Source: Stenotrophomonas maltophilia (GTDB lineage Bacteria; Pseudomonadota; Gammaproteobacteria; Xanthomonadales; Xanthomonadaceae). Taken from it: a DNA stretch of 64,000 bases. Every line of letters begins with the position of its first letter. The first letter of the stretch is position 1. The DNA is taken from positions 1-64,000 of the forward strand of contig WNDS01000007.1 in the NCBI GenBank assembly GCA_009912235.1. Direction: 5' to 3'. The position numbers were made by a program, and so were the translations under genes. Under the pieces are notes generated by a model. The model was not told the DNA's origin and made no database searches. It saw only the letters and a list, made by a program, of their open reading frames with translations. Shown piece after piece: positions 46,469 through 55,957 of the stretch.

Positions 46469-47305
46469 TCAGCGCGGGCCGAGCACGGCTTCCAGGTCCG
46501 CCCCCTGCGGCAGGCCGGCGCGGCGCTGCACACTGCCCTGCGCATCCTTGAACAGGATGCCCGGGGTACCCTGGAAGCCCATTTCCAGCATCAGCACCTG
46601 GTTGGCATCGAGCTTGTTGGCCACATCGCGGCTGATGCTGGCCAGCGGCTTGATGCCGCCACGGTCGAACTGCCGCTCGTTCTCCAGCAGTGCCGCGCCG
46701 GGGTCCTTGGCCGACAGGATCGCCGCCGCCTTGGCCGGGCTGTCCTCGCGGATCACACCCACCATGATGTGGCGCAGCTGCACCTTGCCGGCGTCCACCC
46801 ACGGGCGTGCGGCGTCCCAGAACTTGTGGCAGTACGGGCAGTTGGCGTCACTGAAGGTGTAGACCACGCGCGGTGCGTCGGCCTTGCCATCGCGTACCCA
46901 CGCGCTGGCATCGAGCTTGGCCCAGATCTTGGCTGACATCGGCGCAGCGGCCAGCTTCTCCACCTGCTTTTCGGCCACGTCGTTGCCGTCGGCATCGAAC
47001 AGGCTGCCGACCAGCACGTGCTTGCCATCGGGGGTCACATACGCCGCTGCCGGCTGCTGGCCACCCACCACACCGGCAAAGCCACGCAGGCCGCCGGGTG
47101 CATCGAATTCGGACACCACTTCGAAGCCGTGCTTTTCGATGCCCTTGAGCACCGCGGGGCGGTCGCCCTTTGCGGCTGAAGGCGACACCGCCGGCTGTGC
47201 CGGTGCCTTGGCCGGGGGCGTCTGGGCCTGGCTGCAGGCAGCCAGCGCCAGCATGGCCGGCAGCAACAGCAGCGCAGGACGGGTGCGCAGGGAAATGGAC
47301 AACAT
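46469..47305 (-). CDS. dsbG: DsbG/DsbC-type thiol:disulfide interchange lipoprotein
   Basis: Periplasmic disulfide isomerase/chaperone-like protein, 278 residues. ATG 47305 is chosen because it has AACGGAG before it and gives a lipoprotein signal (LLLLPAMLALAAC). The dimerisation part lies at about 45-110 and the thioredoxin domain at about 130-278, with the active-site CPYC in FSDANCPYCHKFW and the cis-Pro loop in FQGTPGILFKD. The lipobox is unusual, since E. coli DsbG is soluble. It follows a TlpA-type reductase gene with 31 bases between and may receive electrons from that protein. Confidence 0.85.
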   Translation of the reverse strand: MLSISLRTRPALLLLPAMLALAACSQAQTPPAKAPAQPAVSPSAAKGDRPAVLKGIEKHGFEVVSEFDAPGGLRGFAGVVGGQQPAAAYVTPDGKHVLVGSLFDADGNDVAEKQVEKLAAAPMSAKIWAKLDASAWVRDGKADAPRVVYTFSDANCPYCHKFWDAARPWVDAGKVQLRHIMVGVIREDSPAKAAAILSAKDPGAALLENERQFDRGGIKPLASISRDVANKLDANQVLMLEMGFQGTPGILFKDAQGSVQRRAGLPQGADLEAVLGPR

Positions 47306-47336
47306 GAAAACTCCGTTGAGGGATTGCCCGCGAAGG

Positions 47337-48143
47337 CTACCGCAGCTGGCGCAGTTTGTGGTCAAGCGCCGGCGCGGTCAGTTCGCCCAGATGCAGCTCA
47401 CGCAGCCGGCCATCGGCGCCGAAGAACAGCGTGGACGGATAGGCGCGTACGCCCAGCGCACTGGACGTGGCGGCATCGGCGTCGAGCAGCACGTTGCCCA
47501 GCTCAAGCCCGTCGGCATCCAGGAAGGCCTGAACCTGCTGCAGATCCTCGCCCTGGTTGACGAAGACGAACTGCACGTCGGTGTTGGCCCGCTGCGCGGC
47601 CATCAGCACCGGCATCTCGCGCCGGCAGGGCCCGCACCAGCTGGCCCACAGGTTCAGCACCAGCGGTTTGCCGGCGTACTGCCGAAGATCAACAGGCGCG
47701 CCATGCAGATCGACCACCGCCACCGACGGCACCGGCAGGCGCTCGGCCTGCCATGCAGACAGCAGCGCCGAGCCGCCGGCCCAGGCCAGTACACCCACCA
47801 GTGCGCTGGCCAGCACCAGCACGCGCAGCGCCGGATGGCCCCGCAGCCGCCAGACCGCCCACGCGGCAGCCACCAGTACCACCACTGGCCAATGGTAGCC
47901 GCCATCGGCAATCTGCAGCAGGCTCCACGGCGCGGCAAGGTAGGCATCGAGGTGCGCCACCGCGAAGGTCAGGCGCCCAGCCAGCAGGCCAAGCAGCAGC
48001 ATGTCCAGCAACAGCCCGGCGGCCGACGGCATCGGGGCGCCGCTGCGCCTGCGCTGCGCCCACAGATGGGCCATTGCCGACGCCAGCAGCAGGGCCAGCA
48101 CTACGATCACCACCGGCATCGGTACCGGCCCCAAACTTGTCAT
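47337..48143 (-). CDS. TlpA-type thiol:disulfide reductase with N-terminal membrane domain
   Basis: Protein of 268 residues. The N-terminal half holds about four membrane helices (VVIVVLALLLASAMAHLWA; LLLDMLLLGLLAGRLTFAVA; VVVLVAAAWAVWRL; VLVLASALVGVLAWAGGSALL). The second and third resemble the start of prolipoprotein diacylglyceryl transferase (LLLGLLAGRLTF) without its catalytic part. The C-terminal half is a periplasmic thioredoxin of the TlpA family with NLWASWCGPCRREMP and the cis-Pro in AYPSTLFF. The fused membrane part may carry electrons or anchor the domain close to DsbG. Operon with dsbG. Confidence 0.8.
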   Translation of the reverse strand: MTSLGPVPMPVVIVVLALLLASAMAHLWAQRRRSGAPMPSAAGLLLDMLLLGLLAGRLTFAVAHLDAYLAAPWSLLQIADGGYHWPVVVLVAAAWAVWRLRGHPALRVLVLASALVGVLAWAGGSALLSAWQAERLPVPSVAVVDLHGAPVDLRQYAGKPLVLNLWASWCGPCRREMPVLMAAQRANTDVQFVFVNQGEDLQQVQAFLDADGLELGNVLLDADAATSSALGVRAYPSTLFFGADGRLRELHLGELTAPALDHKLRQLR

Positions 48144-48165
48144 CTACTGCACCCGCCTGCTTCAA

Positions 48166-48208
48166 ACGCCTTGCATCGTCACGGGCGGGCCGCGTTGATG
48201 CAAGGCGT
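48166..48208. repeat. Inverted repeat ACGCCTTGCATC / GATGCAAGGCGT
   Basis: Perfect 12-bp arms around a 20-base centre, in the 92-bp space between the tlpA-dsbG unit and the AraC/GlxA gene, all on the minus strand. It could be a terminator without T run or a dimeric operator for the adjacent regulator; it does not have the GTAG head of the SMAG family. Confidence 0.5.
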
Positions 48209-48235
48209 CTGCTGAACCGATGCCCTCGGCGTTGT

Positions 48236-49305
48236 TCATGCAGCGCTTCGGCCCAGCTGCGGTGCCAGCGCCGGCGACAGCGTGCCGGGCATGCGCGGCG
48301 GCGGCAGGCCCATGCCAGCGCGTTCGCGCGGCTTGCCCTGCACCTGGCGCCGGTACACCGCCGGGGTGAGGCCGACAATACGCAGGAACAGCCGGCGGAA
48401 CGCGCTCTGGTCGGCATAGCCCACGCCAAATGCGACTTCCTCGATGCCACCGCCCTGCTGCAGCAGCTGCTGCGCCTTGGCCACGCGCAGCCGCTGGCAG
48501 TATTCGATCGGACGCAGACCGGTGGCGCGCAGGAAGCGCCGCTGCAGCGTGCGCGGCTCCAGCCCCGACACCGCACAGATGCCGCCCAGCGTGGCCCCGC
48601 GCGCATGGGTGGTGTGCAGCCAGCGCTGTGCCTTGAGAACGTCGCGATCGCCATGGGCGAAGTTGGCGCTGAAGCGCTCCAGGCCGTGCTGGATCGTCGC
48701 CGGCACCTGGATGTTGAGCTGGCTGGCCACCGCGCTGGCCACACCCTGCCCGTGCAACCGGTGCAGCAGCCGCAACCCGAGGTAGCGCCAGGCATGCGGC
48801 CCGCAGACTGTCAGCAGATCACCGTCGTCCACCAGCGCGTGTTCGCTGGGGGGCAGCTGGCGGACTGCTCCTGCACGCTGGGGTGCCGGCTCAGGTCCGG
48901 CGTGGACACCGTACGCCCGGCCAGCAGGCCCGCGCGGGCCAGCACGGTGACGCCATCGGCCGCGGCCGAGAGCAGGCTGCCACCGTCGTAGTGGGCGCGC
49001 AACCAGTCCAGCAGCACTTCTTCCACCCACAGCGGCACGCTCAGGCTGAGCTGGCCCGGTACCGCGATGACCGCGGGGATTGCCGCCTCCAGCAGTTCGG
49101 CCCCGGCCAGCCGGTGCACCCCCGAGCCGCAGGCCGGCACGATCCAGCGGGTCACCAGCAGGCGCTTGAACGGGCGCCGCTGCTGCGTGGCCATGCGGTT
49201 GCCCACATGCGCCATTTCAGCCAGCACCGAGGCCGCCGACGGGTCCCCGCCCGGGTACTCGACCACCGCCACTTCCACGAAGCCATCCTTGTTGTCTGCG
49301 TCCAT
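48236..49305 (-). pseudogene. GlxA-like AraC regulator with DJ-1/PfpI domain, frameshifted by one base
   Basis: Regulator with an N-terminal DJ-1/PfpI-like sensor (VEVAVVEYPGGDPSAASVLAEM, then ARAGLLAGRTVSTPDL) and a C-terminal AraC domain (TLGGICAVSGLEPRTLQRRFLRATG, EVAFGVGYADQSAFRRLF). At about 48863 the frame changes after SVQEQ: one T seems lost, since QFRQLPPSEHALVDDGDL would follow if TTC replaced TC. Adding one base makes the 1070-bp span exactly 357 codons. As written, the DNA-binding part is not translated from the normal start. GAGGAGAGGGAG precedes ATG 49305. Confidence 0.82.
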
Positions 49306-49489
49306 CTCCCCTCTCCTCGATTGTTTCCAAAGGTGCCGGGCAGGCCGGCGACCGGGTGGAAACGAGGTTAGGAATGGCCCGCACGGTGGGGCTATGAAGA
49401 AAGTTGTAAAGCGTCGGAAGCGCCACGCCCTTGTTCAGCGCGCTGTCGGAAATGGCCTTGGCCGCTGAATGGGCGCCCACCACAAACCC

Positions 49490-49521
49490 TTGACTCTTGA
49501 CCAGACTCCAAGGTTCAGAAT
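49490..49521 (+). promoter_or_regulatory. MerR-type copper promoter/operator
   Basis: A -35 TTGACT at 49490-49495 and -10-like CAGAAT at 49516-49521 are about 20 bp apart, the over-long spacer of MerR-family promoters. Inside lies an imperfect dyad TTGACC-N9-GGTTCA. It precedes the cueR-copA unit, so CueR likely activates its own operon. Confidence 0.6.
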
Positions 49522-49557
49522 GTCGCCATCACCCCAGAACCAACTCCCGACGCGGCC

Positions 49558-49952
49558 ATGAACATTGGACAGCTCGCACGCCAGGCCGGCGTGCCCATCG
49601 ACACGGTGCGCTACTACGAGCGCCAGCAGCTGCTGGCCGCCGCGGCGCGCTCGGCCGGCGGCTACCGCATCTTCGGCGAACCGGACCTGCGCCGCCTGCG
49701 CTTCATCCGCCGCGCCAAGGCACTGGGCTTCAGCCTGGAAGAAATTGCCGAACTGCTGGCCCTGAGCGACCGCCGCCAGCAGGACATGGGCAGCGTGCGC
49801 GACACCGCGCAGGCACGCCTGCTGGACATCGAGCAGCGCATGGCCGAGCTGCAGCGCATGCACGCCGCGCTGGCGCAGCTGGTGGAGGCCTGCCCCGGCC
49901 ACGGCGAACTGGCGCAGTGCCCGATCCTGGCAGCGCTGACGGAGGAAAACGC

Positions 49953-49956
<4 letters not shown>
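49558..49956 (+). CDS. cueR: CueR-type MerR regulator of copper efflux
   Basis: Protein of 132 residues. The winged helix is [26 protein letters not shown], followed by the dimerisation helix ([23 protein letters not shown]) and the metal loop [14 protein letters not shown], where two Cys eight positions apart bind Cu(I), as in CueR. It senses copper and twists its over-spaced promoter to activate it. The last bases overlap the start of the ATPase gene, which in many genomes is transcribed on its own. Confidence 0.88.
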
Positions 49957-52551
<2,595 letters not shown>

Positions 52552-52593
52552 CGCACGCGTGCAGAAAGACGTGAAGAAAAGTGCAAAAAACGC

Positions 52594-52622
52594 TTGCCAA
52601 CCCCCGGGGGCACAGCTATTCT
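52594..52622 (+). promoter_or_regulatory. Sigma-70 promoter of the tRNA array
   Basis: TTGCCA at 52594-52599 and TATTCT at 52617-52622, 17 bp apart, in the short space between copA and the first tRNA. The start point would lie about 10 bases before the tRNA-Ala gene. Confidence 0.7.
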
Positions 52623-52640
52623 TTCGCTCTTCAGCAACGT

Positions 52641-52716
52641 GGGGCCATAGCTCAGCTGGGAGAGCGCCTGCATGGCATGCAGGAGGTCAGCGGTTCGATC
52701 CCGCTTGGCTCCACCA
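52641..52716 (+). tRNA. tRNA-Ala (GGC), copy 1
   Basis: 76 bases with encoded CCA, acceptor stem GGGGCCA/TGGCTCC, anticodon loop ATGGCAT giving GGC. The T loop is the normal TTCGATC. The only one of the three alanine copies with a standard T54. Confidence 0.95.
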
Positions 52717-52765
52717 CTTTCGACATTAGGCCGTCGAAAGTTCTACAACTTGAAGTTTTTCGTGC

Positions 52766-52841
52766 GTCCCCATCGTCTAGAGGCCTAGGACATCACCCTT
52801 TCACGGTGGCGACCGGGGTTCGAATCCCCGTGGGGACGCCA
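52766..52841 (+). tRNA. tRNA-Glu (TTC), copy 1
   Basis: 76 bases with encoded CCA, acceptor GTCCCCA/TGGGGAC, anticodon loop CTTTCAC giving TTC. The T stem is closed by the standard G53-C61 pair. Confidence 0.95.
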
Positions 52842-52885
52842 GCTTCAAAACGGAGCCTGCTCCCAGCAGGATATCCGGGTTTCAT

Positions 52886-52961
52886 GGGGCCATAGCTCAG
52901 CTGGGAGAGCGCCTGCATGGCATGCAGGAGGTCAGCGGCTCGATCCCGCTTGGCTCCACCA
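52886..52961 (+). tRNA. tRNA-Ala (GGC), copy 2, with C at position 54
   Basis: Same as copy 1 except that the T loop starts CTCGATC (C at 52939) where TTCGATC is expected. T54 is nearly universal and is methylated to ribothymidine, so this copy would lack that modification and the T54-A58 pair. Confidence 0.9.
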
Positions 52962-53010
52962 CTTCCGGCATTAGGCCGTCGGAAGATCTACAACTTAGAA
53001 GTTTTCGTGC

Positions 53011-53086
53011 GTCCCCATCGTCTAGAGGCCTAGGACATCACCCTTTCACGGTGGCGACCGGGGTTCGAATTCCCGTGGGGACGCCA
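53011..53086 (+). tRNA. tRNA-Glu (TTC), copy 2, with T at position 61
   Basis: Same as copy 1 except for T at 53071, position 61, which makes a G53-U61 wobble at the end of the T stem in place of the near-invariant G-C pair. Confidence 0.9.
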
Positions 53087-53130
53087 GCTTCAAAACGGAG
53101 CCTGCTCCCAGCAGGATATCCGGGTTTCAT

Positions 53131-53206
53131 GGGGCCATAGCTCAGCTGGGAGAGCGCCTGCATGGCATGCAGGAGGTCAGCGGCTCGATCCCGCTTGGCT
53201 CCACCA
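53131..53206 (+). tRNA. tRNA-Ala (GGC), copy 3, with C at position 54
   Basis: Identical to copy 2, with C at 53184 (position 54). Anticodon, acceptor and CCA are intact. Confidence 0.9.
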
Positions 53207-53255
53207 CTTCCGGCATTAGGCCGTCGGAAGATCTACAACTTAGAAGTTTTCGTGC

Positions 53256-53331
53256 GTCCCCATCGTCTAGAGGCCTAGGACATCACCCTTTCACGGTGGC
53301 GACCGGGGTTCGAATTCCCGTGGGGACGCCA
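53256..53331 (+). tRNA. tRNA-Glu (TTC), copy 3, with T at position 61
   Basis: Identical to copy 2, with T at 53316 (position 61). It is followed within eight bases by the terminator of the array. Confidence 0.9.
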
Positions 53332-53338
53332 ATTCTTG

Positions 53339-53368
53339 AAACCCCAGCTTCGGCTGGGGTTTTCTTTT
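53339..53368 (+). terminator. Rho-independent terminator of the tRNA array
   Basis: AACCCCAGC, a TTCG tetraloop and GCTGGGGTT, followed by TTCTTTT: a canonical strong terminator. Confidence 0.9.
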
Positions 53369-53382
53369 GCGTGTGTTTCCGC

Positions 53383-53405
53383 ATCCACGCATGGCGTGGA
53401 TCTAC
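53383..53405. repeat. SMAG-type GTAG repeat (minus orientation)
   Basis: On the minus strand GTAGATCCACGCCATGCGTGGAT, differing by one base from the element at 12228-12250. Located between the tRNA terminator and a GNAT remnant. Confidence 0.8.
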
Positions 53406-53429
53406 GCAGACCCACGCCACACGCCGCCA

Positions 53430-53642
53430 TCAGAACCGCCGGTACATGCCCTGCGATGCAGGCGCGGTCAATGCAAAACCATACTGCGCGTACAGGCGGT
53501 GCGCCTGGCCATCGGCCAGCAGGCTGACATAGGCCGACGGCGGTGCATGCTTCGCGCTGAGCCCGGCTGCCACGCGCAGCTGGCAGTAGTCCTCCACCGA
53601 CGGTACGGCCGCGCGGAACAGGCAGGTAGAGGGTGCATTCAT
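53430..53642 (-). pseudogene. GNAT acetyltransferase remnant lacking its acetyl-CoA core
   Basis: Only 70 codons. The start (FRAAVPSVEDYCQLRVAAGLSAKH) and the end (AYVSLLADGQAHRLYAQYGFALTAPASQGMYRRF) are typical of a GNAT enzyme, but they are joined directly at about 53541-53548. About 70 residues, including the acetyl-CoA-binding Q-x-x-G-x-G/A loop, would normally lie between. The frame is kept. It cannot bind acetyl-CoA, so it is probably inactive. The family reading rests on the C-terminal YAQYGF motif. Confidence 0.65.
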
Positions 53643-53721
53643 GGCAGTGTCTCCAGGGCGATGCAGGTATCCTGCCGCATCCACGTCGCAACCGCTGCGA
53701 CCTGCCCGCTGGATGTTGCCC

Positions 53722-54678
53722 ATGTGCTATTCCGCCCTGATCCGCGCCGACTACACCCGGCTGGTGCGCGAATTCGGCGCCGTGCTGTCCCTGGAGGAAT
53801 TCGCCGCGCTGTACGCGTACGACCCCGGAAAGAAGCGCCCGAAGACGCCCAAGGCGATGGACGATGGCTTTGCCGGCGCGCGCACCGAGCGCGGCCGCGA
53901 CATCGTGGCCAGGATCCAGCAATGGCATGCCGATGAACAGCGCAGGCTGGAGGCGGAACTGCTGCAGCAGCGCGAACGCCGCGACATGGCCGCCGCCACG
54001 CTGGCCACCCGCCCCACGCAGAAGGCGCGCAACGATCTGCGCGTGGCCGGCAACCGCATCGACCGCGCGCAGGCGCGGCTGGATGATCTGCACCGCGTGC
54101 AGCTGCTGCCGCGCGACAACCGCATCCTTCCCGGCACCTATGCGCCGGTGATGGTGAGCGAACATGGGCAGCGCGTGATCAAGCCGATGCGCTACCAGTG
54201 CCGGCTGCCGGACACGCCCGCACGCAATGACGTGCTCTACCCCGGCACCTACAACGCCCGTCGCGACAGCCTGGAAGGCTATTGGCGCAATGCCTTCGGC
54301 TACCGCCATGGGGTGGTGGTGGTGCAGGCGTTCTACGAACACGTGGCGCGCCACGCCATGGCCGGGCGGTCGCTGGCCGGCGATGAAAAGGAACAGGACG
54401 TGGTGCTGGAATTCCGCCCGGACCCGGCGCGCGACCTGCTGGTGGCCTGCCTGTGGGCCGAATGGGAAGGCGCCGAAGGCCGGCTGCTGTCCTTTGCCAC
54501 CATCACCGACACACCGCCGCACGACATCGCCGCCGCCGGGCATGACCGCGGCATCGTGCCGATCCGCCCCGAGCATCTGGATGCGTGGCTCAACCCCGAC
54601 CCGGACGACCTGGCCGCGCAGTACCGCATCCTCGATGACCGCGAGGCGATCCGCTACGTGTATGCCGAAGCCAGCTGA
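53722..54678 (+). CDS. SRAP/YedK-HMCES-type abasic-site protein with a long insertion
   Basis: SOS-response-associated peptidase family, 318 residues. The catalytic Cys is residue 2 (MCYSALI), which after Met removal forms a covalent link to abasic DNA. The family marks NARRDSLEG, VVVVQAFYEH (FYEW is usual) and AAAGHDRGIVPIRPEHLDAWL, with the active-site His, are present. Between about residues 30 and 170 it has a charged, helical, coiled-coil-like insertion (EQRRLEAELLQQRERRDMAAATL) not found in E. coli YedK, which makes it about 100 residues longer. Its effect is unknown. The ATG at 53722 is fixed by the Cys-2 rule. Confidence 0.83.
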   Translation: MCYSALIRADYTRLVREFGAVLSLEEFAALYAYDPGKKRPKTPKAMDDGFAGARTERGRDIVARIQQWHADEQRRLEAELLQQRERRDMAAATLATRPTQKARNDLRVAGNRIDRAQARLDDLHRVQLLPRDNRILPGTYAPVMVSEHGQRVIKPMRYQCRLPDTPARNDVLYPGTYNARRDSLEGYWRNAFGYRHGVVVVQAFYEHVARHAMAGRSLAGDEKEQDVVLEFRPDPARDLLVACLWAEWEGAEGRLLSFATITDTPPHDIAAAGHDRGIVPIRPEHLDAWLNPDPDDLAAQYRILDDREAIRYVYAEAS

Positions 54679-54687
54679 CGCAGCAGC

Positions 54688-55068
54688 TCAGACCCGTTCG
54701 TGGGTGCGCCCGAGTGCACGTGACAGCGCGGCAACCAGATCGGCCGAGTAGTACGGCTTCACCAGCAGCACGGCATCGCCCAGGCCTGACGGCAGCTGGT
54801 CGGCGGTCATGCCGGTGGCCAGTACGAATGGAATACCCCGCGCCCGCAGCGCCCTGGCCACCGGTTCGCTGGTTTCGTTATGGGCAAGGCGGTAGTCCAG
54901 CAGGGCCACGTCGGGCGCGCTCTGCTCCAGCAGGCGCAGCGATTCGGCCACCGACGCCGCCAGCCCGACCACACTGGCACCCGCCTGGACCAGCTGCATC
55001 TGCAGCGGGGCCGCGCTCATCTCGTCGTTCTCGACCACCAGTACCCGAAGGTCACGCAACGCTGTCAT
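54688..55068 (-). CDS. Single-domain response regulator (receiver only)
   Basis: Protein of 126 residues made of one receiver domain: acidic pair in VLVVENDEMS, phospho-acceptor Asp in VALLDYRL, Thr in FVLATGMT and Lys in VLLVKPY. There is no output domain and no kinase nearby. GGAGTCGGAG precedes the ATG at 55068. It could act by protein contact, as CheY-like or phosphorelay proteins do. Its gene converges on the SRAP gene. Confidence 0.88.
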   Translation of the reverse strand: MTALRDLRVLVVENDEMSAAPLQMQLVQAGASVVGLAASVAESLRLLEQSAPDVALLDYRLAHNETSEPVARALRARGIPFVLATGMTADQLPSGLGDAVLLVKPYYSADLVAALSRALGRTHERV

Positions 55069-55206
55069 CTCCGACTCCCTGGACGTGTTAAGCACAGTCA
55101 GTATAGCCACCACCCGGCGGATGCCGACACCGCACCGCACCGAAGCCCCTGCCCGCCCCCCCCTCTATGAACGGCGTCACGGCTCGGGTACACTCGCACG
55201 CTGCCT

Positions 55207-55292
55207 GCCGGTGTGGCGGAATGGTATACGCAGCTGACTCAAAATCAGCCGGGGGTGACCCCATGAAGGTTCGAGTCCTTTCACCGGCACCA
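55207..55292 (+). tRNA. tRNA-Leu (CAA)
   Basis: 86 bases with encoded CCA, acceptor GCCGGTG/CACCGGC, anticodon loop CTCAAAA giving CAA, and the long variable arm of class II tRNAs (CCGGGGGTGACCCCATG region). Confidence 0.93.
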
Positions 55293-55300
55293 CTGCTTCG

Positions 55301-55325
55301 AAGGCCAGGTCATTGACCTGGCCTT
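55301..55325 (+). terminator. Terminator after tRNA-Leu
   Basis: AAGGCCAGGTC and GACCTGGCCTT form a perfect 11-bp stem with a three-base loop, eight bases after the tRNA end and followed by T-rich sequence. Confidence 0.8.
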
Positions 55326-55375
55326 TGGCGTTTCTGGCCTTGAAGTACCTGCCTTTGCCACCTGACACTGGCCAG

Positions 55376-55903
55376 ATGCCCGCTTCCGCCCCCGCCCTGC
55401 CCACTGCGCTGATGGCGCAACTACGCCCACTGGTCGCGGAGGATGCCGAGGCCTGGTCGGCCTACCTGTCGCTACCCGGCGCCATCGAGCACACCAGCTG
55501 GTCGGACATATCGGTCGGCGGGCTGCAGCAGCAGATTGCCCACTACGGCCTCGACCAGGGCGCACTGCGCTGGGCGATCGTCGATCCGCACGGGTGCCTG
55601 CTGGGTACGATCGGGCTCAACGGTATCGAGGTGGCCCACGCGCGCGCCGAACTGGCCTATGACATCGCCCCTGCCCATCAAGGCCGTGGCCTTGCCACAG
55701 CGGTGGCCCACGCTACGCTGTGCTGGGCGCACCATGTGCTGGGCTACGCGCGCGTGCAGGCCACCGTACTGGACAGCAATCATGCATCCATCGCCGTGCT
55801 GCGCAAGCTGGGCATGCAGCAGGAAGGAAAGCTGCACGCCTACCGGTGCGTGCGCGACGTGCCGCGTGATTTCTGGATGTATGCCAGCGTGATCGAGCGT
55901 TGA
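55376..55903 (+). CDS. GNAT acetyltransferase (RimJ/RimL type)
   Basis: N-acetyltransferase of about 175 residues. It has AYLSLPGAIEHTSW at the substrate side, AELAYDIAPAHQGRGLATAVAHATLCWA with the acetyl-CoA loop QGRGLAT, and LDSNHASIAVLRKLGMQQEGKLHAYRCVRDVPRDFWMYA, the mark of the RimJ/RimL branch. Start at ATG 55376 is taken; a second ATG 12 codons later is possible. Acceptor unknown. Confidence 0.82.
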   Translation: MPASAPALPTALMAQLRPLVAEDAEAWSAYLSLPGAIEHTSWSDISVGGLQQQIAHYGLDQGALRWAIVDPHGCLLGTIGLNGIEVAHARAELAYDIAPAHQGRGLATAVAHATLCWAHHVLGYARVQATVLDSNHASIAVLRKLGMQQEGKLHAYRCVRDVPRDFWMYASVIER

Positions 55904-55957
55904 TGCTGGATTGCCGCAGGTGGCACCGGACCCGCGGTGCGGTGCCACCTCGCCAAA

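Larger units (their letters stand above)
52641..53331 (+). repeat. Tandem threefold 245-bp repeat carrying tRNA-Ala and tRNA-Glu
   Basis: The alanine and glutamate genes recur at exact 245-bp steps (52641/52886/53131 and 52766/53011/53256), including the spacers. Copies 2 and 3 appear identical to each other; copy 1 differs in both tRNA T arms and in a few spacer bases. Copies 2 and 3 thus came from a more recent duplication. Confidence 0.92.

Noticed and set aside
52581..53532. Short repeated frames with MQEVSGSIPLGSTT and HHPFTVATGVRIPVGTP
   Set aside because: They are translations of the tRNA-Ala and tRNA-Glu genes, a common false call in annotation.
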